Shown piece by piece: positions 1 to 6,054 of a stretch of DNA of 6,596 nt. Location: positions 1-6,596 of the forward strand of contig JAFYIM010000079.1 in the NCBI GenBank assembly GCA_017538635.1, given 5' to 3'. Source of the stretch: a bacterium. GTDB lineage: Bacteria; UBA3054. Made by a program: the position numbers and the translations under genes. Below the pieces are notes generated by a model. That model did not search any database and was not told the DNA's origin. It was given only the letters and a program-made list of their open reading frames with translations. The stretch's first letter is position 1. Each line of letters begins with the position of its first letter.

Positions 1-1217
1 GCACGATCACAATTACGCAGCCCAACTTTGACTGGAAGAATTATAAAAATTGGTTCACCGGCGGCGGCCAGCATTTCCGCATCAAAGGCGAATTCGGCAT
101 TCACCGCCAGGACGTCATCCTAAGCTTCACGGAGCCTTACTTCCTGCATGAACAGCTGAAAGGCCGCAAAGTTGCAGCCGGCTTCGATCTTTATTGGAAG
201 AACAACAACGCCCTTGGCCCGGATCTTAGGATCATGAGGATAGGCGGCGACCTCAGGGCCGCTACGCCGGTTAGTATGGCCTGGATCCCGACTGTCGGAA
301 AATACTTGGGCGTCATCAAAGTCGAGGGCGCCTTAGCCGGCGAATATGTCAGAGTGGGTATCGATAAATCGCTTGATTACGACGACACTATTGTCAGTGA
401 AGACACCTACTGGTTCAAGAGACGCCATGTCAACAGGCGCAACGGCCGTGTAACGAAACGTATGATTCCCCTGGATTATGAGCGCTACGACAAGTATCTG
501 AAGAAGGAAAAGGGCAATTACGCCCTTCTCGCTCCGACCATTACCCTGACGAGGGATACCAGGGACGCTCTGTTCCTCCCGACTTCCGGCGCTCTGACTA
601 TCCTGAAAGGCAGGATGGGCATCGGCTCCACGATCTACGGTCTTGTCGAGGCCAGCCATTCCCAGTACTTCAAGCTCTTCGAACTCTTCGAAAGAAAGCC
701 CAATTACGTTTTCAGCGGCTCGCACGTCTTGCTGCTGCGCGGGTCAATAGGCTTCGCTTCCCGCAACACCCCGATATTCGACCGCTTCTTCATGGGAGGA
801 AGCGAAGAGATGCGCGGCTTCCGCTACGGCTTTGTTGGGCCGAAAGATTATTCCGGCGAAAACCCGATGGGCGGCAACGTCAAGTTCATGGTCTCCGCGG
901 AATATATCTTCCCGATCTGGCGCTACAACGAGAACATCAGCGTGCATGGCGCGGTTTGGACCGACATCGGCAACGTTTGGTGGAAGGAAAGAACTTACTA
1001 CAAAGCTCTGCGCTGTATGAACGGCCAGTACGTGGTCGAAAGAAAGAAATTCGACAACTTCGGCGAGATCAACGCCAGTGTCGGCGGCAGCCTTATTCTG
1101 CAATTGTGGCGCATGCCCATCAGAGTCAACTACGGCGTCCCGATCTTCAAGGATAGTGAATCGAAAGACTGGAAACCGCTGGACGGCTTAACCCTCGGCA
1201 CAGGATTCTCCTTCTGA
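1..1217 (+). CDS. bamA: BamA/Omp85-family outer-membrane protein assembly factor, C-terminal part (5' end outside window)
   Basis: The gene enters from the left edge; the open frame is read from base 3 and gives 404 residues before TGA at 1215-1217. BamA is the outer-membrane beta-barrel that folds and inserts other barrel proteins. Seen: alternating hydrophobic strands with many aromatics; the early segment ILSFTEPYF, like the 'FTDPYF' strand at the start of BamA barrels; and FMGGSEEMRGFRYG, whose RGF (codons from 813) corresponds to the conserved (V/I)RGF motif of the L6 loop in the Omp85 surface-antigen (D15) domain. The protein ends in LGTGFSF, with the terminal Phe typical of barrels recognised by the BAM machine. 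The POTRA domains must lie upstream, outside the window. A partial TamA or another Omp85 paralogue is possible, but the strand spacing and motif look more like BamA. It is the first visible gene of an operon whose next gene overlaps its stop codon. Confidence 0.88.
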   Translation, partial: TITITQPNFDWKNYKNWFTGGGQHFRIKGEFGIHRQDVILSFTEPYFLHEQLKGRKVAAGFDLYWKNNNALGPDLRIMRIGGDLRAATPVSMAWIPTVGKYLGVIKVEGALAGEYVRVGIDKSLDYDDTIVSEDTYWFKRRHVNRRNGRVTKRMIPLDYERYDKYLKKEKGNYALLAPTITLTRDTRDALFLPTSGALTILKGRMGIGSTIYGLVEASHSQYFKLFELFERKPNYVFSGSHVLLLRGSIGFASRNTPIFDRFFMGGSEEMRGFRYGFVGPKDYSGENPMGGNVKFMVSAEYIFPIWRYNENISVHGAVWTDIGNVWWKERTYYKALRCMNGQYVVERKKFDNFGEINASVGGSLILQLWRMPIRVNYGVPIFKDSESKDWKPLDGLTLGTGFSF

Positions 1218-1846
1218 TGAAAAGCACGAAATACATACTGATAGCCGCCGCTTCTCTCTTGCTTTTCGGCTGTGCCAGGGGCGCCTACGAGAACATTCAC
1301 GAAGAAGTGGTCATGAACACCCGCAACCACATCAACCTTGCGGTCACTCCGAAGTACACCACCATTGCGGTCATGCCATTCATCAACAATTCCGGCGCGA
1401 AAAATGCCAGCACTTACGCCAGGCGCTCTTTCTACGGCAATCTTGTTTCCTATAAGAACTGGAACGTCCAGCCGATGGGCGAGACAGACAACCGCCTTTC
1501 TAAGCTCACCCGCCGCGACCTCGACGAAAGCGCCGCCGGCAGGATGAAGAGCGCCTTGGGCGTTGACCTCGTTTGCTACGGCGAAGTGAAAGAGCAGTGC
1601 AGTCGCTACGGGCTGGTCTTTTCCTATAACAGCGTGACTGTCCGAATAGCCTTCTACGATGCTTCGACAGGTGAAAAAGTCTGGGAGGCGGAGGACTTCC
1701 GCGATTCTCTGGTCATGGGCGTCAGTTTCATTTATATGTATGAAAGAGACGTCATGTGGGCTCGTGAGATCCACAACCGCTACGACGAGCTTTTCCGCGA
1801 CATGATGCAGCAGTTCCCGCTTTGCACTTACGGCTACAAAAAATGA
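1217..1846 (+). CDS. Predicted outer-membrane lipoprotein with CsgG/LpoB/GNA1162 (DUF799)-like fold
   Basis: This 209-aa protein has a lipoprotein signal peptide: basic start MKSTK, hydrophobic core residues 6-17, and lipobox L16-F17-G18-C19 with Cys19 as the predicted lipidated residue. Residue +2 is Ala, not Asp, so Lol sorting to the outer membrane is expected. The mature part carries the pattern of the small alpha/beta domain found in CsgG, LpoB, TolB N-terminal and GNA1162 (DUF799) lipoproteins: a strand with MPFINNSG (residues 53-60), a helix, 'ALGVDLVCYGEV' (113-124), then 'VRIAFYDASTGEKVWEAE' (142-159). I infer family membership from this pattern; DUF799 is the best guess, not a certainty. 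The C-terminal tail (170-209) is charged and aromatic. The ATG shares one base with the bamA-like stop (TGATG) and I see no strong Shine-Dalgarno, so translation is probably coupled. The placement suggests an envelope-assembly role. Confidence 0.75.
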   Translation: MKSTKYILIAAASLLLFGCARGAYENIHEEVVMNTRNHINLAVTPKYTTIAVMPFINNSGAKNASTYARRSFYGNLVSYKNWNVQPMGETDNRLSKLTRRDLDESAAGRMKSALGVDLVCYGEVKEQCSRYGLVFSYNSVTVRIAFYDASTGEKVWEAEDFRDSLVMGVSFIYMYERDVMWAREIHNRYDELFRDMMQQFPLCTYGYKK

Positions 1847-1850
1847 GGTG
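1845..1850 (+). promoter_or_regulatory. Ribosome binding site GAGGTG deciding the start of the secreted protein
   Basis: GAGGTG lies 7 nt before the ATG at 1858. It supports that start over two in-frame upstream ATGs, at 1822 and 1843. The 1843 ATG forms an ATGA overlap with the preceding stop codon, so it remains a minor alternative. Confidence 0.7.
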
Positions 1851-1857
1851 TAGATTT

Positions 1858-2556
1858 ATGAAGAAATTAACATTATTTCTCTTAGCTTTCATCGCAATGT
1901 CGGCTTTGGCCAAGAAGCCGGGATTCAAGAAATACACTGGTTCCTATAATCTTTCCGTCAACGGAATGACCTACTCGGTTGTGGTGGCAAGGGATCGTTG
2001 TACCACGATCCTGAGCGGCCGGGAAAAGGATCCCGTGGCCGGCAAGGTCAAATTCTGGAGAGGACGTCAGGAAATACGTCTCCTGTATCCCCAGTACACC
2101 TTCAAGGGTTTCGCCAACTCGCTCGATCTCATTACCGGCGAATTCATGGACGTCACCAAAAGCCCGGATTACGTGGATGCTACGCTGGAAAGAACAACTA
2201 ACAGCGTATTCCATATAAAGTTCTTGAAAAGCAAAAAACGCAGTGTGAAAGGCGATGTCTTCTACAATTACGGCAAAGAGATCAAGCCGAGGAGCTATTA
2301 CCTGGCTTTTTATTACAGAACTGACGACAAAACGTATTACTTGCGCAAGACGAAAAAGCTTCCCAAATTGGGATTCTTCAACCAGAAATTCCCGCAGTAC
2401 CAGCAGGTTGACGTCTATGTTGTCTCTGCGGATGGCATAGCCGATCTGCCAGCTGAATATACCAGTCCGTTATCTGTGGACGGAAAAAAGATCATGGCTT
2501 ACAATTACTGCGAACCGGGGTACAAGCAGCCCCGCGACGTATATAAAAACAAATAA
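1858..2556 (+). CDS. Secreted or periplasmic protein of unknown family
   Basis: From the ATG at 1858 the protein has 232 residues and I do not recognise its family. It opens with a clean Sec signal peptide (MKKLTLFLLAFIAMSALA, predicted cut after Ala18 before KKPGF), so it is exported. There is no lipobox Cys near the cut. The mature protein is lysine- and tyrosine-rich (for example 'KSKKRSVKGDVFYNYGKE' and 'RSYYLAFYYRTDDKTYYLRK'), looks beta-rich and is probably basic. It has no transmembrane segment after the signal peptide and no catalytic motif I can identify. The start is chosen for the GAGGTG 7 nt upstream and for the signal peptide; starting at 1843 would add MRCRF, and starting at 1822 would overlap the lipoprotein gene by 25 nt. 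It lies 11 nt after the lipoprotein stop and is the last gene before a terminator, so it is probably co-expressed with the bamA-like gene. An envelope role is inferred from context only. Confidence 0.8.
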   Translation: MKKLTLFLLAFIAMSALAKKPGFKKYTGSYNLSVNGMTYSVVVARDRCTTILSGREKDPVAGKVKFWRGRQEIRLLYPQYTFKGFANSLDLITGEFMDVTKSPDYVDATLERTTNSVFHIKFLKSKKRSVKGDVFYNYGKEIKPRSYYLAFYYRTDDKTYYLRKTKKLPKLGFFNQKFPQYQQVDVYVVSADGIADLPAEYTSPLSVDGKKIMAYNYCEPGYKQPRDVYKNK

Positions 2557-2587
2557 AAACCAAACGATTCTTCTCCTACATGTTTGG

Positions 2588-2617
2588 GCGGACGGGTAAC
2601 CCCGTCCGCTTTTTTTT
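2588..2617 (+). terminator. Strong intrinsic terminator closing the bamA-lipoprotein operon
   Basis: A perfect 9-bp GC-rich stem (GCGGACGGG, 2588-2596, with CCCGTCCGC, 2601-2609) encloses the tetraloop TAAC and is followed directly by eight T residues (2610-2617). UAAC belongs to the stable UMAC tetraloop class. The hairpin starts 31 nt after the stop of the secreted protein. Confidence 0.93.
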
Positions 2618-2651
2618 CCTTTCTACTCTGTTTAAAATTGATGATTTAGGC

Positions 2652-2680
2652 TTGTTTTATCAGCTTTCATATGCTACAAT
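2652..2680 (+). promoter_or_regulatory. Predicted sigma70-type promoter of the O-acylation cassette
   Basis: A -35-like TTGTTT (2652-2657) and a -10 TACAAT (2675-2680, five of six consensus bases) are separated by exactly 17 nt. Transcription would start near 2687, leaving a leader of about 32 nt before the ATG at 2719. The site lies just after a strong terminator, where a new promoter is needed. The -35 is only a half match. Confidence 0.6.
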
Positions 2681-2718
2681 AAAACAATCTGTAATAAGAT
2701 ATTGAAGTCTGAGAAAGA

Positions 2719-4116
2719 ATGATTTTTTCCACGTTTGAATTCATATTTTTGTTCTTGCCGATCGTTTGGCTGGGCTATTTCGGTTTGCATAAAATTGGTT
2801 TGCACAAAGCGGCAAAATGGTTCCTGGTTGCGGCCTCCTTTGTGTTTTATGCGATTGGGAGCGAGGACTTTGTGCTGATTTTCGCCGCAAGCGTTGCGCT
2901 TAATTATGTGATCGGCACGAAACTTTCCGGGATGAAGGAAGCAAGCGTGGCGAAGACGCTGTTGTTTTTGGCTGGGATCTTGCTTAATGTCGCGCTTTTG
3001 GGTTATTACAAATACACGGATTTCTTCATCTCGAACGCGAACTTCCTTTTCTCTCTGGATATTCCGCTGAAACACATCATTCTGCCGATCGGCATTTCAT
3101 TTTTCACGTTCCAGCTCATCGCGTTTCAAGTTGATTCGTTCCGTGGTTTGACCGCAAGCTACAGCTTTTTGGATTATCTTTTGTTCATCACTTTTTTTCC
3201 GCAGCTCATCGTCGGCCCTATTGTTCATCATGCGGAAATGGTGCCGCAATTTGAAAACACGGAAAACATGCTGGTTAATTGGGACAATGTGGCGAAGGGC
3301 CTTTTCGTATTCACTATCGGAGTTGCAAAGAAAATTCTCCTTGCCGATCCTCTGACTGCGAATGCGCAGAGCTTTTTCGACGTGGTTTTTGCTCCCGTGT
3401 CGGCGGCTAGCGCATGGTGGTACTCGGCGGAATACACGATCTCGTACTACTTTGACCTTTCTTCCTATGCTGATATGGCCATAGGAATCGGCCTGATGTT
3501 CAACGTTATTATTCCCGAAAACTTCAATTCTCCGTACAAAGCGCGGAACTTTCAAGATTATTGGCAGCGTTGGCACATAACGCTTTCGCGCTTCTTGGGC
3601 GCGTATGTTTTCCGCAGCGTTTATAAGAAGGACTCCCGCTTTCGAAACTATTACGTGGCAACTATGATAACTTTTCTTGTGAGCGGATTTTGGCACGGTG
3701 CGGGCTGGACGTTCGTGGTTTGGGGTCTGGTTAACGGAGTGCTCGTTTGCATTGCGAGCGCCATGAAGCGGCACGAACGTTCTTTGCCCACGATACCCGC
3801 TCATATTCTGTTGCTGCTCGGCTTGGTTTTGACGCGCATTTTGTTTGTAGCGAAAGATTTTTCCCAGGCGGGCGTAGTGTTCGGGAGTTTGTTGAATTTC
3901 GGCGAAACGGGTATTTCTGTCGGCGCAGGCATTTCAAAGCTTTTGATTGTTCGCATGCTTGTTTCTTGCTTTATTATTTTCTGTATGCCGAACACGCATA
4001 TGCTTTCAGAAAAATTTAAGCCAAGTTGGGGTCGCTTTGTTCTGCTTGCGCTTGCCGCAGGACTTGCCGTTGCGTTTATGGGACGCACTACCTCTTTCCT
4101 GTATTTTCAGTTTTAG
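2719..4116 (+). CDS. MBOAT-family membrane-bound O-acyltransferase (AlgI/PatA/DltB-like)
   Basis: This 465-aa polytopic membrane protein, of usual family length, moves an acyl group (acetyl in AlgI and PatA) from a cytoplasmic thioester across the membrane for attachment to a cell-surface polymer. Seen: the family start MIFSTFEFIFLFLP; many hydrophobic helices; ILPIGISFFTFQ (around residue 115); FDLSSYADMAIGIG; PENFNSPY followed by WQRWHITLS with His286; and SGFWHGAGW with His326, matching the conserved MBOAT His. The C-terminus FLYFQF (460-465) matches the hexapeptide acyl-shuttle motif, with Tyr462 as candidate acyl carrier. The loop that normally reads like PLGGNR after WHISLS is replaced here by SVYKKDS. 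The Shine-Dalgarno is weak (GAG at 2711-2713). The SGNH partner follows after 28 nt. The polymer (exopolysaccharide, lipopolysaccharide, peptidoglycan or a teichoic-like polymer) cannot be told from the window. Confidence 0.93.
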   Translation: MIFSTFEFIFLFLPIVWLGYFGLHKIGLHKAAKWFLVAASFVFYAIGSEDFVLIFAASVALNYVIGTKLSGMKEASVAKTLLFLAGILLNVALLGYYKYTDFFISNANFLFSLDIPLKHIILPIGISFFTFQLIAFQVDSFRGLTASYSFLDYLLFITFFPQLIVGPIVHHAEMVPQFENTENMLVNWDNVAKGLFVFTIGVAKKILLADPLTANAQSFFDVVFAPVSAASAWWYSAEYTISYYFDLSSYADMAIGIGLMFNVIIPENFNSPYKARNFQDYWQRWHITLSRFLGAYVFRSVYKKDSRFRNYYVATMITFLVSGFWHGAGWTFVVWGLVNGVLVCIASAMKRHERSLPTIPAHILLLLGLVLTRILFVAKDFSQAGVVFGSLLNFGETGISVGAGISKLLIVRMLVSCFIIFCMPNTHMLSEKFKPSWGRFVLLALAAGLAVAFMGRTTSFLYFQF

Positions 4117-4134
4117 GAGTTCCAGGTTTTTTAT

Positions 4135-4138
4135 GGAG
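4135..4138 (+). promoter_or_regulatory. Ribosome binding site of the SGNH partner gene
   Basis: GGAG lies 6 nt before the ATG at 4145, in the 28-nt gap after the MBOAT stop. It supports this start and independent initiation within a two-gene transcript. Confidence 0.65.
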
Positions 4139-4144
4139 TAAAAA

Positions 4145-5317
4145 ATGAAAGCAAAGACATTCATAATTCTAGTTATCAGCGTGTTTTTTGGAGCAGTTTG
4201 TGCATTGGTGTGCGCAAATGTTTTTGCAATGAAAATGTGGAGCAAAAACTTAAAATCTGACTGGAGAAGCGGACGCATTTGGGGAAGCGACGCCTGGTCG
4301 ATGATCGAGTACAAGACAAATTACATAAGTCAGAAAAATCTGCCGTACAACGCGTTCATTTTCGGCGGTTCAAAATCCAGCGCAATGCAGCCTGCTAAGT
4401 TGAAAACCTATACCGGCGATGATTTTTACAATTATTTTACGGGCAATGGCTGTTTTGAAAATTACGAAATGTATGTGAATTATGTTTTGAAAATTTACAA
4501 AAACATAAATGAAATAATATTGTGCCTTTCAAGTCATGAAGTCGAGCATTATGGAGCTTTAAGGGAACTTGTGCCGAGCAATATTCAAAATATTCCGTTT
4601 GCTTTTTTCAAAGTCAGAATGAAGCTATTCAAAGAGAAGTTTCTCAACATTACCACTTTTATTGATCTGTATAAAAACCGCAATAAAGAGAATCTTGATC
4701 CGCTTTTGCATGCAGACGGTAGCCGTGATCATTCCCTGTATTTTGCAAAGCGAGAAGAAGATCCGGAAAAATACATTAAAAAGCGCGTTCTTCCGTTTTG
4801 GAATCTGCAGGATGGCGGCTGGGAGAAGAGTATGCACGATTTGTTCTATCGAGAGCCGCAGCTTCCCGCCTGCGATGACAATATCGCCGCGTTAAAACGC
4901 ATAAAGGCGAAATTAGACAGCCGAAATATAAAGCTTACGGTCGTCATTATGCCGACATTTATTTCAGAACTTCATAAATACGCCACGCCGCAATTTTCGC
5001 AATACCTCAAGGATCTTGTTTCAATCATCGGCGTGTGGAACTTCGGCGGAATAAACGACGTTGATTTGAATCCCTATAATTTTACAGACGGTGGTCATTG
5101 TTTTTATTACGTTGCGGACAAGATGATTGAAACGATGTATTCACCCGCACCGAATACAAGTGATATGGACGCTTTCGGTATTTTTCTGAATGATGGCAAC
5201 ATCGAAGAATATCTTGCAAGCCAAAAACAAAAATGGCTCAAGCTCAAAGCCGAATACGATGACACGCACACGATAGCGCTTCAGGGCAAGGACGACCCAA
5301 GCTATTTGGGGAAATAA
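4145..5317 (+). CDS. Membrane-anchored SGNH-hydrolase-like acyltransferase, partner of MBOAT (DltD/AlgJ-like)
   Basis: This 390-aa protein has one N-terminal hydrophobic segment (about residues 4-28) and no clear cleavage site, so it is probably anchored with its domain outside the cytoplasm. Seen: FIFGGSKSSAMQP, where GGS aligns with the GDS block I of SGNH hydrolases and Ser76 is the expected nucleophile; a core strand 'IKLTVVIMPTF'; and 'FTDGGHC' with Asp315 and His318 in the DxxH arrangement of block V. Such proteins (DltD, AlgJ/AlgX, PatB) accept the acyl group from the MBOAT protein and place it on the polymer, so position and motifs agree. Overall resemblance to named members is low, so I give no symbol. 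The C-terminal tail (about 350-390) is charged and of unknown role. The gene is strikingly AT-rich (17 G/C of 60 in 4441-4500), unlike the flanking operons. It converges on a minus-strand gene with only 9 nt between the stops. Confidence 0.8.
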   Translation: MKAKTFIILVISVFFGAVCALVCANVFAMKMWSKNLKSDWRSGRIWGSDAWSMIEYKTNYISQKNLPYNAFIFGGSKSSAMQPAKLKTYTGDDFYNYFTGNGCFENYEMYVNYVLKIYKNINEIILCLSSHEVEHYGALRELVPSNIQNIPFAFFKVRMKLFKEKFLNITTFIDLYKNRNKENLDPLLHADGSRDHSLYFAKREEDPEKYIKKRVLPFWNLQDGGWEKSMHDLFYREPQLPACDDNIAALKRIKAKLDSRNIKLTVVIMPTFISELHKYATPQFSQYLKDLVSIIGVWNFGGINDVDLNPYNFTDGGHCFYYVADKMIETMYSPAPNTSDMDAFGIFLNDGNIEEYLASQKQKWLKLKAEYDDTHTIALQGKDDPSYLGK

Positions 5318-5325
5318 ACCCCAAA
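5305..5325. terminator. Possible bidirectional terminator hairpin between convergent genes
   Basis: TTTGGGG (5305-5311) pairs with CCCCAAA (5319-5325) around a 7-nt loop that contains the TAA stop of the SGNH gene. The plus strand then continues with the T-rich ATTATTTG. The minus-strand side lacks a good U tract. Symmetry and position support a termination role, but the stem is only 7 bp. Confidence 0.35.
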
Positions 5326-5326
5326 A

Positions 5327-5671
5327 TTATTTGAAAATGAAGTAGGCGGCGGCCACCATGCAGAGGGCGGCGTAGAGGAAGTTCCAGGAAACTTTCTCCT
5401 TCATGATGAAGATCGCGAAGGGCACGAAGACCGAGAGCGTAACTATCTCCTGGGTGATCTTCATCTGCATGAGGGTGAAGGACTGGTTGCCGAAACGGTT
5501 GGCCGGGATCATAATGCTGTATTCGAAGAAAGCTATCACCCAGCTTGTCAGAATAGCAAGGATAACGGGGGAGTCGGACCTGTTTTTCAGGTGATAGTAC
5601 CAGGCGAAAGTCATGAAGATGTTCGAAAGGACGAGAAGCGATGCGTAAATGCAAAAATGGGCGATCTTCAT
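5327..5671 (-). CDS. DMT-superfamily small membrane protein (DUF486 type)
   Basis: This 114-aa integral membrane protein has four hydrophobic helices (about residues 4-24, 34-52, 69-88 and 93-113). It matches the DUF486/DMT-family pattern: FMTFAWYYHLKN after helix 1; AILTSWVIAFFEYSIMIPAN in and after helix 2; 'LMQMKITQEIVTLSVFVPFA' in helix 3; and KEKVSWNFLYAAL before helix 4. Length is normal for the family. Members are related to half-size drug/metabolite transporters (four helices, likely dimers), but their substrate is unknown to me. Its ATG overlaps the stop of the upstream ABC-like gene by 4 nt (ATGA). A GGAG at 5684-5687 lies 12 nt upstream, rather far, so coupling probably drives initiation. 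It is the last gene of the minus-strand operon. Confidence 0.88.
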   Translation of the reverse strand: MKIAHFCIYASLLVLSNIFMTFAWYYHLKNRSDSPVILAILTSWVIAFFEYSIMIPANRFGNQSFTLMQMKITQEIVTLSVFVPFAIFIMKEKVSWNFLYAALCMVAAAYFIFK

Positions 5672-6054
5672 ATTGAATGTTTACTCCATGCGGTGCCTGT
5701 ATTGGGGGACGCAATTTTTACAGTGAATTGAGTTTTCAAATGCTCTATGGCGTTCGTTATCAAATCGGACGGCTCTTCGGGAAGCTCGCACAAAAGGATC
5801 GGCGCTTGCGAGGCGGCGGCCCTGGCCAAAGCGGCGAGATAGAGTTCGTCTTCTGTTAGCTCCCGGCAAGCTTTGTAAAAGATAGGGGAGAGCCAGGGCC
5901 AGCTTTCCATTTCAGTCGTTCTCGCTTTTATCTCATCGCTTGTATAGCCGCGAAGCGATAGGTCGCCAAGGACGTTCTTGAAGACCGTCATGTGCGGGTA
6001 AAGAGCGTGCCTAGGCGAAACGAAAGCGGTGTCAGCTGAACCGAAAGCGAACAT
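5668..6054 (-). CDS. Degenerate ABC-transporter ATPase-like protein lacking nucleotide-binding motifs
   Basis: This 128-aa protein aligns by eye to the MalK/UgpC-type ATPase from Q-loop to H-loop. HALYPHMTVFKNVLGDLSLR (16-35) matches the 'YALYPHMTVYENMAFGLKLR' pattern. LTEDELYLAALAR (66-78) sits where LSGGQRQRVALAR belongs, and PILLCELPEEPSD (85-97) where the Walker B and D-loop belong. 'TVKIASPNTGTA' (111-122) matches TTIYVTHDQ.EA. Missing or changed: all of the Walker A region, the Q-loop Gln (VSP for VFQ), the signature Gly-Gly-Gln, the Walker B Asp (Glu90), the catalytic Glu (Leu91) and the switch His (Pro117). It should not hydrolyse ATP. No Walker A is found in the same frame upstream, which closes at 6115-6117. 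The ATG overlaps the carboxypeptidase stop (TAATG), and the stop overlaps the DMT start (ATGA). It may be a maintained pseudo-ATPase or an early relic; the intact frame and coupling favour the former. Confidence 0.7.
   Translation of the reverse strand: MFAFGSADTAFVSPRHALYPHMTVFKNVLGDLSLRGYTSDEIKARTTEMESWPWLSPIFYKACRELTEDELYLAALARAAASQAPILLCELPEEPSDLITNAIEHLKTQFTVKIASPNTGTAWSKHSI

Noticed and set aside
333..725. Minus-strand open frame of 130 codons opposite the bamA-like gene
   Set aside because: The plus strand holds a continuous Omp85 barrel; the antisense product has no support.
1130..1774. Minus-strand open frame of 214 codons opposite the lipoprotein gene
   Set aside because: The opposite strand encodes a convincing lipoprotein with signal peptide and operon spacing. 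The antisense product has no recognisable motif, so it is a shadow of codon bias.
1822..1857. ATG at 1822 as the start of the secreted protein
   Set aside because: It would put twelve mostly basic and polar residues (MHLRLQKMRCRF) before the signal peptide and overlap the lipoprotein gene by 25 nt. GAGGTG 7 nt before 1858 is the better initiation site.
3097..3804. Minus-strand open frame of 235 codons inside the MBOAT gene
   Set aside because: It lies opposite a well-supported MBOAT protein; the translation is rich in Arg and His with no domain pattern.
4133..4141. ATG GAG TAA mini-frame between the MBOAT and SGNH genes, considered as a DltX-like microprotein
   Set aside because: It codes for two residues only. 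The acyl-shuttle motif is already at the MBOAT C-terminus, so no microprotein is expected.
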